DNA of 64,000 nucleotides from CAZMSD01 sp964568855 (GTDB lineage: Bacteria; CAIWAD01), in NCBI GenBank assembly GCA_964568855.1, contig CAZMSD010000007.1, positions 1 through 64,000 of the forward strand, read 5' to 3'. Position 1 is the stretch's first letter, and every line of letters starts with the position of its first letter. The notes below the pieces were generated by a model. The model did not search any database. It saw only the letters and a list, made by a program, of their open reading frames with translations, and was not told the origin of the DNA. This document shows positions 24,895 through 32,882 of the stretch, piece by piece. A program made the position numbers and the translations under genes.

Positions 24895-26367
24895 ATGCTC
24901 GACGCCCTGCAACATCGATTCGAGGGGATTCTGCGCAGCCTGAAGGGGCAGGGCAGGATCAGCGAATCCAACGTCGAGGAGACTTCCCGCGAGATCCGCC
25001 GCGCTCTGCTCGAGGCGGACGTCAACGTGAAAGTGGCCCGGGACTTCGTGTCCCGCGTCCGCGAAAAGGCCTTGGGCGAGGATGTTCTGCGGGGCCTGCG
25101 CCCGGACCAGCAGTTCGTCAAGATCATCCACGACGAGCTCTGCGACCTGCTGGGCGGCGAGTCCGAAGGAATCCGCTGGGCCACCGGCGCCCCCACCGTG
25201 GTAATGCTGGTGGGCCTGCAGGGTTGCGGCAAAACCACCACGGCGGCCAAGCTGGCGGCCCATTTCCGCAAGCGCGGTCGCCGGCCCTTCCTGGTGGCCG
25301 TCGACGTCTACCGCCCCGCCGCGGTGGAACAGCTCGCGGTGCTGGGCCAGCAGCTCAAGCTGCCAGTCTTCCGACCGGTGGACGGCGACGCGGTGCGTAC
25401 CGCCGTGCTGGGCGTGGAGCAGGGACGGGCGCAACGGGCGGACACGATCATCCTGGACACGGCCGGCCGCCTGCACATCGACGACGAGATGATGCAGGAG
25501 CTGGAGCGGATCAAGTCCGAAGTCCGGCCGGGCGAGATCCTATTCGTGGCCGACGCGATGGTCGGCCAGGACGCCGTCAACGCCGCCAGGGAGTTTCACC
25601 AGCGCCTGGCTTTCCAGGGCGTGGTCCTGACCAAGCTGGACGGCGACACGCGCGGCGGCGCGGCCATGTCGGTGAGGGCCGTGACCGGCGTGCCCATCAA
25701 GTTCATCGGCCTGGGCGAGAAGCTGGACGCGCTGGAGTCCTTCCACCCCGACCGCCTGTCCCAGCGGATCCTCGGCATGGGGGACGTGGTGGGTCTCGTC
25801 GAGAAGGTCCAGGAGCAGGTGGACCGCCTGGACGCCGAGAAGATGGCCGAGAAGATGCAGCGGGCGGAGTTCGACCTGGAGGACTTCCTTTCCCAGCTGC
25901 AGATGCTGAAGCGCATGGGCCCGCTGGATGGCCTGTTGAAAATGATCCCCGGCGTGGGTTCGAAGCTGAAGGAACTGGACCTCGACCCCGGCCACATGGT
26001 GCGCACAGAGGCCATCATCCAGTCCATGACACCCGGCGAGCGCGCCAATCCCGGGCTGATCAAGGGCAGCCGCAAGCGGCGCATCGCCCGCGGCTCGGGA
26101 ACCGGGGAACAGGATGTGGGCCAGCTGCTGAACCAGTACGACCAGATGAAGGGCATGATGAAGCAGATGTCCGGTCTGGGCGGCCTGGGTGGACTGATGG
26201 GCGGCCGCGGCCGGGGTGTCCCGGCGCTGGCGGGATTGCCCGGGGGGCCGGGACAGCCGGTGCCCCGCGGCGGACAGCCGGGACGCGTCAACCCCGTTTC
26301 CGCGGGCATCAGCGGTTCCCGGGCCCAGCGCAAGGCCAAGGCGAAGAAAAAGAAGAAGAAACGATAA
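24895..26367 (+). CDS. ffh: signal recognition particle GTPase Ffh
   Basis: Of 490 residues, the N domain is about 1-95. The GTPase domain has P-loop GLQGCGKTTTAAK near 107-119, DVYRPAAVEQL, DTAGRLHIDD and TKLDGDTRGGA. The M domain is Met-rich (MLKRMGPLDGLLKMIPG, MKGMMKQM) with the RNA-binding stretch S-R-K-R-R-I-A-R-G-S-G. A Gly/Pro-rich linker and a Lys-rich tail (KKKKKKR) extend the C-terminus. Ffh with SRP RNA targets membrane proteins co-translationally to FtsY/SecYEG. The gene leads the operon ffh-rpsP-rimM-trmD-rplS (21 bp to rpsP). A candidate SRP RNA lies about 5 kb downstream. Confidence 0.97.
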   Translation: MLDALQHRFEGILRSLKGQGRISESNVEETSREIRRALLEADVNVKVARDFVSRVREKALGEDVLRGLRPDQQFVKIIHDELCDLLGGESEGIRWATGAPTVVMLVGLQGCGKTTTAAKLAAHFRKRGRRPFLVAVDVYRPAAVEQLAVLGQQLKLPVFRPVDGDAVRTAVLGVEQGRAQRADTIILDTAGRLHIDDEMMQELERIKSEVRPGEILFVADAMVGQDAVNAAREFHQRLAFQGVVLTKLDGDTRGGAAMSVRAVTGVPIKFIGLGEKLDALESFHPDRLSQRILGMGDVVGLVEKVQEQVDRLDAEKMAEKMQRAEFDLEDFLSQLQMLKRMGPLDGLLKMIPGVGSKLKELDLDPGHMVRTEAIIQSMTPGERANPGLIKGSRKRRIARGSGTGEQDVGQLLNQYDQMKGMMKQMSGLGGLGGLMGGRGRGVPALAGLPGGPGQPVPRGGQPGRVNPVSAGISGSRAQRKAKAKKKKKKR

Positions 26368-26388
26368 TCAAGCTGTGAAGGAGGCCGA

Positions 26389-27027
26389 ATGGCCGTCAAG
26401 CTGCGTTTGACCCGCATGGGCCGCAAGAAGCGCCCCTTCTACCGGATCGTGGCCGTGGATTCCCGCAAGCGGCGGGACGGCGGTTACATCGAGGCGATCG
26501 GCACCTACAATCCCCTGAACCACCCGGCGAGCTATTCCGTGGAGCGCGAAGCGGCGCTGAAGTGGCTCCGCGTGGGTGCCCAGCCCAGCGATACGGTGCG
26601 CTCCCTGCTTTCGCGCAGCGGCGTCATGCTGGCCTGGGACCTGGAGAAGCGCAAGGTCTCCCAGGAAGAGATCGACGGCGCCGTGGAAGAGCACCTGGCG
26701 CGCCACCGGGATAAGGCCGACCGGATCGTGTCGGAACGGCAGCGCGCTGATGAGCAGGCCCGCCGGGCCGCCGCCAAGGCCGAGAAGGAAGCCAAGGCCG
26801 CGGCGGAAGTGGCCGAGGCGGCGGCGGAGAGCTACACGAAGGCCGAAGCCGAAGCGCCGTCGGATGAAGCTCCCGAGACCGCGGCCGAAGCGGAGAGCGA
26901 AGCCGAAGCCACCGGGGAAGCGGAGGAGAAGCCCGGCGAGGAAGGCGAGGGCGAGGCGGAAAGCCCGCCGGAGGCCGACGCGCAGGCCGAGGCCGAGGCC
27001 GATTCCGGTGAGAACAAGGACGCCTGA
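26389..27027 (+). CDS. rpsP: 30S ribosomal protein S16 with long acidic C-terminal extension
   Basis: Residues 1 to about 85 are a canonical S16 (MAVKLRLTRMGRKKRPFYRIVAVDSR, YIEAIGTYNP, ALKWLRVGAQPSDTVRSLL). S16 usually ends near 80-100 residues; this one runs to 212. After a helical segment (KVSQEEIDGAVEEHL) the tail is almost purely Ala/Glu/Pro with Lys, so it is likely disordered and strongly acidic. GGAGG lies upstream of the ATG. It sits in the usual rpsP-rimM-trmD-rplS order, lacking the KH-domain gene often found after rpsP. Ala/Glu-rich S16 tails are known in some Bacteroidetes; the function of this one is unknown. Confidence 0.95.
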   Translation: MAVKLRLTRMGRKKRPFYRIVAVDSRKRRDGGYIEAIGTYNPLNHPASYSVEREAALKWLRVGAQPSDTVRSLLSRSGVMLAWDLEKRKVSQEEIDGAVEEHLARHRDKADRIVSERQRADEQARRAAAKAEKEAKAAAEVAEAAAESYTKAEAEAPSDEAPETAAEAESEAEATGEAEEKPGEEGEGEAESPPEADAQAEAEADSGENKDA

Positions 27028-27041
27028 TCGCTCCCCGTCGG

Positions 27042-27566
27042 ATGCAGGAATACGTTGAAATCGGCAGGATCCTGCGACCGCGCGGCCTGAAGGGCGATCT
27101 CTGGATCGAGCCCTTCAGCGACGATCCGCAGCGTCTGCTCGAGATCCGGCGCTTCTTTCTGGAATCGTCGGAGGGTCGCCGCGAGCTGCGCCTGAAGAGC
27201 GGTTCCTTCAGCAAGGGGCTGCTGGCGCTGCGCTTCGAGGACGTGGATGACCGCGACGCCGCGGAAGCCCTGCTGGGCCGCTGCGTGTCGATCCATCGCG
27301 ACGACCTGCCCGAGCTGGGCAAGCGCGAGTACTTCCTCGCCGACCTGCTGGGCCTGGAAGCGCGCCTGGAGGACGGGCGGCTCGTGGGGACGGTGGAGGA
27401 CCTGCTTGAACAGCCGGCCGCCCACGTCTTCGTGATCCGGCGCGGCGAGTTCGAGGCCCTGGTCCCCTCCGTGGCGGAATTCGTCCTCCGCGTGGACCTT
27501 AAGCGGGGGCTGGTGGTCATCCGGCCCATCGAGGGCATGCTGCCGGAGGGCATGCTGGAAACATGA
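27042..27566 (+). CDS. rimM: ribosome maturation factor RimM
   Basis: This 174-residue protein has the N-terminal RimM barrel (EIGRILRPRGLKGDLWIEPFSDDP) and the PRC-barrel half (REYFLADLLGLEARLEDG, LVPSVAEFVLRVDLKRGLVVI). It assists 30S head assembly by binding S19/S13 regions. The gene starts 14 bases after rpsP and its stop overlaps the trmD start by 4 bases (ATGA), indicating coupled translation. Confidence 0.94.
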   Translation: MQEYVEIGRILRPRGLKGDLWIEPFSDDPQRLLEIRRFFLESSEGRRELRLKSGSFSKGLLALRFEDVDDRDAAEALLGRCVSIHRDDLPELGKREYFLADLLGLEARLEDGRLVGTVEDLLEQPAAHVFVIRRGEFEALVPSVAEFVLRVDLKRGLVVIRPIEGMLPEGMLET

Positions 27567-28285
27567 TCATTGAACTGGTCAGCCTGTTCCCCGGAATGTT
27601 CCGGGGCCCGCTGGACGAGTCCATCGTCCGGCGCGCGCGCGATTCCGGCCGGGCGGAGATCCGGCTGCACGACCTGCGCGACTGGGCCGGGGACAGGCAC
27701 CGCAAGACCGACGACGAGATCTTCGGCGGCGGCGCCGGGATGGTGCTGAAGCCCGAGCCGCTGTTCCTGTGTCACGAGGAACTCCTGGCGGCCGCGAGCA
27801 GGGCGGATCCCCGGGCGGCCCCGCCGACCGTGATACTCACCAGTCCGCAGGGACGGCTCTTCCGGCAGGAGGAGGCGCGGCGGCTGGCTGCGGAAGTGTC
27901 GCACGCGATCATCTTCTGCGGTCGCTACAAGGGCGTGGACGAGCGCTTCGTCGAGGCCTGCGTGGATCTCGAGCTGAGCGTCGGGGACTACATTCTCTCG
28001 GGCGGCGAGCTGCCGGCGATGGTCATCGTCGACGCGCTGGTCCGCCTGCTTCCGGGAGTCCTCAACCGGATGGAATCCGCCGAGACGGATTCCCTGGAGG
28101 ACGGCCTGCTGGACGCGCCCGTCTACACGCGTCCCGCGGAGTACCGCGGCATGGAAGTCCCCGAGGTTCTGCTGTCGGGGCACCATGCGCGGATCGAGGA
28201 GTGGCGCACGGAGCAGCGGCTGGCGCGGACCCGCCGCAAGCGGCCGGATCTGCTGACCGGCCCGCCGAAGGACGAAAAGAAATGA
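27563..28285 (+). CDS. trmD: tRNA (guanine37-N1)-methyltransferase TrmD
   Basis: This 240-residue SPOUT enzyme shows FPGMFRGPLDESIVRRA, HDLRDWAGDRHRKTDDEIFGGGAGMVLKPEP, ILTSPQGRLF, FCGRYKGVDERF and the knot sequence VGDYILSGGELPAMVIVDALVRLLPGVL. It methylates G37 of tRNAs to prevent +1 frameshifting, using S-adenosylmethionine. It lies between rimM (4-bp overlap) and rplS (22 bp), the standard order. The gene carries one GTGATAC heptamer at 27830 with the rare ATA codon. Confidence 0.97.
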   Translation: MIIELVSLFPGMFRGPLDESIVRRARDSGRAEIRLHDLRDWAGDRHRKTDDEIFGGGAGMVLKPEPLFLCHEELLAAASRADPRAAPPTVILTSPQGRLFRQEEARRLAAEVSHAIIFCGRYKGVDERFVEACVDLELSVGDYILSGGELPAMVIVDALVRLLPGVLNRMESAETDSLEDGLLDAPVYTRPAEYRGMEVPEVLLSGHHARIEEWRTEQRLARTRRKRPDLLTGPPKDEKK

Positions 28286-28307
28286 TGAACGATAAGGAGC
28301 CCCCATC

Positions 28308-28658
28308 ATGAGCCTGCTGAAGAGCGGATACGAACCGAAGTTGCGCGGCGACATTCCCGACTTCGGTCCCGGTGATACGGTGGACGTTCACGTGCGCATC
28401 GTCGAGGGCAGCAAGGAACGGATCCAGGTGTTCAGCGGCATCGTCCTGGCGCGGCACGGCGGGAACGACGCCAACGCCACCTTCACCGTCCGCAAGGCCC
28501 TGAAGGGCTACGGGGTCGAGAGAATCTTTCCGCTGCACAGCCCCAAGATCGAGAAACTGGTGGTCAAGCGGAAAGGGCAGGTCCGCAGGGCGAAGCTGTA
28601 TTACCTGAGAAAGCGCAGCGGCAAGGCCGCCAGGATCCGCGAGCGCACCGCCAGGTAG
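28308..28658 (+). CDS. rplS: 50S ribosomal protein L19
   Basis: This 116-residue protein is a clear L19: IPDFGPGDTVDVHVRIVEGSKERIQVFSGIVLARHG, FTVRKALKGYGVERIFPLHSPKIEKLVVKRKGQVRRAKLYYLRKRSGKAARIRE. It is at the 30S-50S interface and ends the ffh-rpsP-rimM-trmD-rplS operon. GGAG lies 9 bases before the ATG. Confidence 0.97.
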   Translation: MSLLKSGYEPKLRGDIPDFGPGDTVDVHVRIVEGSKERIQVFSGIVLARHGGNDANATFTVRKALKGYGVERIFPLHSPKIEKLVVKRKGQVRRAKLYYLRKRSGKAARIRERTAR

Positions 28659-28781
28659 CCCGCCGTCCGGATCCGCGCCCTCACCGCACGCCGGGCTCCC
28701 GGACTCGAAAGCGATCGCCGGCCGCGCTTGTGACACCGCGTCTCCGCGCCCTCACCGGCGGCAGGCGGAACACGTCTAATC

Positions 28782-30878
28782 ATGCCAATCGGTCCACCAC
28801 TACGCGGCCCGGCTGGGCGCAACCGGCGTCCGGGGCCGCCCACGCCCCCGCGGCCGATCGCTTCCCCATGTATCACGAATCCTCCGGCCGTCACCGCCGG
28901 GCTTCGGCCTCTCGCGGCGATCCTGGCCCTGTCGGGACTCCTGCTTCTGCCGCGCGCTGGCGGCGCGCAGCCCGAGGCCCCGGATGCGGAAGCCGCCGCG
29001 AAGTCGGGTGTATCACAGGAAGCGATTCCCCGGCAAGAAATTCAGGAGGCCGACAGCAGCGCCGTCGATTCCCTGTCGATTCCGCCGGCGCCCGCCTGGA
29101 AGACCGCGGCGGATTCCCTGCCCCGGCCGCCGGGTGCCTGGCTGCCGCGGGTGGACTGGATCCTCCATCGGCCCGCGGAAGACCTGGCCGACCGCCTGCT
29201 GCCGCTGGTGTCGGGACCGCTCTACGATCTGGCCAACGCGGGGCATCGCCAGCTGCTGGCCCTGGACGGCGTCGATCCCCGCGAGGCGGGCCTGCTCCTG
29301 GAGGGAATCGACCTGGGCAGCCGCATCGACGGCCTGGCCGACCTGGGGCTGCTGAAATTCGGTCTCAGCGATCCCTCACGGCAGGATCCCTGGCGGCGGA
29401 CGGTCGCCGGACGTCCAGCGGGCGCCCTGGAATTGGTCCCCTTGCGCGCCTGCGCGGACTCGATCGAAGTGCGGGTGCGCTGGTCGGACGGCTTCATGGG
29501 CTTCGTGAAAACCGAGGTGGACGCCCGCCGGCCCCTGTTGGGCGGACGAGCCTGGCTGGGCACGCGGCAGCTCTTCACCGGCGAGCGCGTTGACGGCGCC
29601 CACTACCGGGGCAACGACTTCCAGTGGAACTGGGACCGGCCCCTGGGATCCGCCTGGATCTTCATGCTGGACCAGCGCGTCCTGCGCGATCGCAACCAGC
29701 TGCTGGGCACCGACGAGGACGAGCGCAAACTCTACCAGAGCCTGCTGCGCCTGCGCCTGCGACAAAGGGTCTCCTTGCTGCCCTTCCTGGTGGAGGGCGA
29801 CGTCTGGAAACGCAGCGACCTTCTGGCCTGGCTGCGGAACGAGGAACTGCCGGAGCGCCAGGAACTGTATCACGGACGCCTGGGCCTCAGGGGCGGGAGT
29901 GGGCGCGGTCTTTGGGAAGCGAACGTCGACGGGGAGTACCAGGACCTGAGCAGCGGCTCCTGGGCCGGGAAGTTCCGCGAGTTTCGTCTATCGGGGTCGG
30001 CGCTGCGGGAGCTGCCCGGCCGTTCCGCCGGCGACTGGAGCCTTAAGTGCGGAGGTTCCTGGGGCCTGAACGACGACCGCGAGGGCGCCGCCTGGGACCT
30101 GGGTTGCCGCCTGGGCTGGCGAAGTTTGAAATTCCTCGGCGGAGTTCCCGGCGGCGGGGGGGAGGTTGCCGAACATCCCAAGGCGGAAATGGTCCTGCAC
30201 GCGGGCCGGCGCCATCCCTGGCCCGATCAGCTTTACCTGCTGCGCAGCGCCGGCGAAAGAGGCCCTTTCCTCAATCCCTGGCTGCGGAGCTCGGGTCAGG
30301 ACCTGCACCCGGACCACCGCCTCGGCCGCTGCACCTGGTTCCGGCAGGAACTCGGCCTCGATACGGGCGACAGCTTCGCCGGCAGGTGGCGCCTGCGGCT
30401 CTGGCGCCTGCAGTTATACGACCAACCGGTAGAGAGCCCGGTCTCCGATCACTGGGAATGGCGGCCCCGGGATCATGCGCAAATTGGCGAACAGTTGTTC
30501 TGGAACCTGAAAGTGCTGCACGACTGGGGATTGGCGCTGTCCCAGGCCTGGTTCCACGACGACGAGGGCCTGGTCTCTCATGAATTCCCCACCCTGCTGC
30601 TGGACGGCCGGCTGAGCTGGGCGCGGAGGATCTTCGGCCGCGAACTGGATTTCCGGGTCAGCCTGGGCGCGCACTACGAATGGGGAGGCGTCGACAGCAA
30701 CGGTGCCGACCTCTGGCAAGGGCCGGAGATCTGGCTGCTGGCCAGGGCGCAGCGTCGCGGATTCACCATCTGGTGGTCGCTGCGCAATCCGCTGAGCCAG
30801 TCGCTTTCCAGGGTGGAAGGCGCCCGGCTCCTGGGCCACGAGGAATGGCTGGGCATCAGCTGGAACTTCATTCAATAG
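28782..30878 (+). CDS. probable outer-membrane protein with helix-hairpin-helix motif
   Basis: Up to 698 residues. A signal segment (LAAILALSGLLLLPRAGGAQ) lies about 45 residues in, so the true start may be a later non-ATG codon. A Pro/Ala-rich linker follows. Around residues 145-195 is a helix-hairpin-helix-like sequence (YDLANAGHRQLLALDGVDPREAGLLLEG-IDLGS-RIDGLADL) similar to ComEA-type HhH units. The remaining 500 residues alternate aromatic/basic strands (FQWNWDRPLGSAWIFMLDQRV, WRLRLWRLQLYDQ) and end in ISWNFIQ, compatible with a beta-barrel. If correct, a DNA-binding-type motif is joined to an outer-membrane barrel. The function is unknown; a role in DNA uptake is only a guess. Confidence 0.6.
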   Translation: MPIGPPLRGPAGRNRRPGPPTPPRPIASPCITNPPAVTAGLRPLAAILALSGLLLLPRAGGAQPEAPDAEAAAKSGVSQEAIPRQEIQEADSSAVDSLSIPPAPAWKTAADSLPRPPGAWLPRVDWILHRPAEDLADRLLPLVSGPLYDLANAGHRQLLALDGVDPREAGLLLEGIDLGSRIDGLADLGLLKFGLSDPSRQDPWRRTVAGRPAGALELVPLRACADSIEVRVRWSDGFMGFVKTEVDARRPLLGGRAWLGTRQLFTGERVDGAHYRGNDFQWNWDRPLGSAWIFMLDQRVLRDRNQLLGTDEDERKLYQSLLRLRLRQRVSLLPFLVEGDVWKRSDLLAWLRNEELPERQELYHGRLGLRGGSGRGLWEANVDGEYQDLSSGSWAGKFREFRLSGSALRELPGRSAGDWSLKCGGSWGLNDDREGAAWDLGCRLGWRSLKFLGGVPGGGGEVAEHPKAEMVLHAGRRHPWPDQLYLLRSAGERGPFLNPWLRSSGQDLHPDHRLGRCTWFRQELGLDTGDSFAGRWRLRLWRLQLYDQPVESPVSDHWEWRPRDHAQIGEQLFWNLKVLHDWGLALSQAWFHDDEGLVSHEFPTLLLDGRLSWARRIFGRELDFRVSLGAHYEWGGVDSNGADLWQGPEIWLLARAQRRGFTIWWSLRNPLSQSLSRVEGARLLGHEEWLGISWNFIQ

Positions 30879-30994
30879 AAGCACTTGCAGCCACTCGCAG
30901 CTTTGATCGATTTCAAGATCGGGTTCCTTAAGATCGGCGCCGCGCTCACCGATATGATTTGTGTTTGCAGTGCGATCCCGAGGAAATGCGACAG

Positions 30995-31180
30995 ATGAGC
31001 ATCCAAGTTCAAGCTGACGAGATGCTGACCCTCAAGCAGACACGCCACATTCTCAAGGTCAGCCGTAACACAATGTACATGCTGGTCCGCGAAGGAATCA
31101 TCCCGGCGCGCAAGGTGGGTTCCGAATGGCGGATCATGCGCTCGGTGCTGATAGACTGGATGCAGACGCGCGAGAACTGA
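30995..31180 (+). CDS. small excisionase/MerR-type helix-turn-helix protein
   Basis: This 61-residue protein has the HTH_17 layout: MLTLKQTRHILKVSRNTMYMLVREGIIPARKVGSEWRIMRSVLIDWM. This is a winged helix with the usual T-L-K-Q turn and the G-x-x-P-A-R-K-V-G-x-E-W-R wing. ATG 30995 is preferred because AGGA lies 10 bases upstream; ATG 30986 is in frame but too close to it. No integrase, phage or conjugation gene is nearby, so it is probably a free-standing DNA-binding regulator. The probable SRP RNA begins almost immediately after its stop, so that gene's promoter must lie within this coding region. Confidence 0.8.
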   Translation: MSIQVQADEMLTLKQTRHILKVSRNTMYMLVREGIIPARKVGSEWRIMRSVLIDWMQTREN

Positions 31181-31181
31181 A

Positions 31182-31271
31182 CCCCCGGCCGCCCTAAGTG
31201 CCGTCGTGGTCGCGAGTCCTGGAACGAGGAAGGAAGCAGCAAGGGAACCGAGGACAGAGTTTTTCCTGGGG
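31182..31271 (+). ncRNA. ffs: probable SRP (4.5S-type) RNA
   Basis: The interval contains GGAAGGAAGCAGC (31228-31240), the 13-base core conserved in bacterial SRP RNA. On its 5' side GGTC (31208-31211) and GTCC (31216-31219) match the other strand of that hairpin. GTC...GGT (31203-31210) can pair with ACC...GAC (31247-31254), and CCCCCGG (31182-31188) with CCTGGGG (31265-31271), giving a closed rod of about 90 nt. Compared with the E. coli RNA, about seven bases are inserted after the GGAA that would form the tetraloop, so the apical loop is enlarged. An intrinsic terminator follows at 31291. By chance the 13-mer is expected about 0.003 times in this window. Ends are approximate. Confidence 0.5.
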
Positions 31272-31290
31272 CGAACCGATCGAAACGTAG

Positions 31291-31324
31291 CCGCCCCCGT
31301 CCGCTGACCAGCGGACGGGGGCGG
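31291..31324. terminator. strong hairpin terminator
   Basis: CCGCCCCCGTCCGCT and AGCGGACGGGGGCGG form a perfect 15-bp stem with loop GACC. It lies between the rightward HTH/SRP-RNA unit and the end of the leftward M16 operon (stop at 31350), so it can serve both. Confidence 0.8.
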
Positions 31325-31349
31325 TCGCATATTACGGCTACGCGAAGGA

Positions 31350-32882
31350 TCAGTCGATGATCTCCTGCGTCATGGGATCCCGCTGGGGCAGAAGTTCCAC
31401 TGGACCGAAGTCGCTCAGCTTGAGTCCATGCTCCGTGTCCGGCGAACGGATCACCTGCGCGTCGCCCACGATCAGCCAGACGATCTCCCCGGTCTTCAGC
31501 AGGTCGCGGGCCGCCTGCTTCAGATCGTCAAGCGTGAGACGGCGCACCACGTCGCGCAGGTTCGCGTAGTAGTCAGGATCGCTTTCGAAGCGGCCGCTCA
31601 GCTCCTCGCGGGCGAACAGCCGGCACTTGTCCGAGGCCGAGGCGAACCAGGTGGGGAAGGCCTCGATCATCTGGTTGCGGGCGGCTTCCAGCTCCTCCCG
31701 GCTCAGGTCCTCCACGATTCGTCGGTATTCCTCCGCCAGCAGGCTCATCGCCTGCTGCGTGCTTTCCACCTTGGTCTGGAACATTCCCTGGAAGAGTCCC
31801 TGCCCGAAGTGGTTCTCTTCCAGGCGGCTGCTGGCGTGATATGCCAGCCCTGCCTGCGTGCGGATCCTCTGCATCAGGCGGCAGGACATGCCCGAACCGC
31901 CCAGGATCTCGTTCATGAGATAGGCCGCCTGCCAGTGGGGATCGTCGCGGCGGAGCCCCGGCAGGATCGCCCGCACCCTGGCCTGGTTCACTTCCTTGTG
32001 GACCAGGTAGACGCCCGGTGACACATCCTTGTACAGCGGTTGCCGGTCGCCCGGCGTCGCGCCGCCCTTCTTCCAGCCCTTCATGCGGAGTTCGAGCTCT
32101 CGCGCTGCGAGGTCCTCATCCACGTCCCCGGCCACGGTGATCAGCAGGTTGTCCGGGCGGACCCAGCGGTCATGCCACTCCAGGAGCCGCTCGCGGGTCA
32201 GGGCGCGCAGCGTGGCCTCGGTGGTCGGCAACCAGTATGCGGGATCGTAGGCCAGGCGCGGCAATGCCATGCGCTCGATCGACCGCGGATGATCGTTGCG
32301 TCGTCTCATGGAGGCCAGGCGCTCCTCCACCAGCAGGTCCAGGCGGTCCTGCTGGAAGGCCGGCTCGCGAAGCTGTTCGAAGAGCAGGTCGAGGCCCGTC
32401 TCCAGGTCCTTGCTCAGCAGCTCGATCCGTGCGTAACCGCCGGAAGTGCTGCTGCCGCTTCTGAGTTCAGCCCCAAGGAAGGCGATCTCCTCTTCGATCC
32501 GGGCCGCATCGTGGACGGCACTGCCGGAAGAACAGAGCAGCTCCATCGTGATCCCGTGAAGGCCCCACAACTCGGCCGGCACCTGCCGGAAGTCGGCCAC
32601 GATGTTCACCGTGACCTCCACCAGCGGCACGGCGTGGTCCTCGACGATGTAGCAGGGGACGCCGTTTTTCAGCTCGCGCCGGTGATCCGCGGCCCGGGGG
32701 GGCTCGTAGACCAGGTCCGGATAGTCCAGCTCGTCGGGGTGGTCGGGGATTCCGCGCACGGCGGCCTCCAGGAGGGCGGGACCGGGGATCTGTGATACCT
32801 GCCGGTCGGCGGGCCGCCCGAAGGGATTCAGAACCAGCACGCAGGCCAGGACCGGAAGCAGGTGTGATACTCGTCGCTTCAT
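31350..32882 (-). CDS. M16-family zinc-peptidase homologue, zinc motif lost
   Basis: The 510-residue protein starts at ATG 32882 (MKRRVSHLLPVLACVLVLNPF, signal peptide). The M16 fold is recognisable: LKNGVPCYIVEDHAVPLVEV, RPDNLLITVAGDVD, ILGGSGMSCRLMQRIRTQAGLAYHASS. Where the family has H-x-x-E-H the sequence is LHGITMELL, so zinc cannot be bound. It overlaps by 4 bases (ATGA) the stop of the upstream M16 gene, which has the intact motif. M16B enzymes often work as a pair of one catalytic and one substrate-binding subunit; I infer that arrangement, in the periplasm. Confidence 0.88.
   Translation of the reverse strand: MKRRVSHLLPVLACVLVLNPFGRPADRQVSQIPGPALLEAAVRGIPDHPDELDYPDLVYEPPRAADHRRELKNGVPCYIVEDHAVPLVEVTVNIVADFRQVPAELWGLHGITMELLCSSGSAVHDAARIEEEIAFLGAELRSGSSTSGGYARIELLSKDLETGLDLLFEQLREPAFQQDRLDLLVEERLASMRRRNDHPRSIERMALPRLAYDPAYWLPTTEATLRALTRERLLEWHDRWVRPDNLLITVAGDVDEDLAARELELRMKGWKKGGATPGDRQPLYKDVSPGVYLVHKEVNQARVRAILPGLRRDDPHWQAAYLMNEILGGSGMSCRLMQRIRTQAGLAYHASSRLEENHFGQGLFQGMFQTKVESTQQAMSLLAEEYRRIVEDLSREELEAARNQMIEAFPTWFASASDKCRLFAREELSGRFESDPDYYANLRDVVRRLTLDDLKQAARDLLKTGEIVWLIVGDAQVIRSPDTEHGLKLSDFGPVELLPQRDPMTQEIID

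Noticed and set aside
30995..31180. Mobile-element excisionase
   Set aside because: The HTH type matches, but there is no integrase, attachment site or other mobile gene around it.
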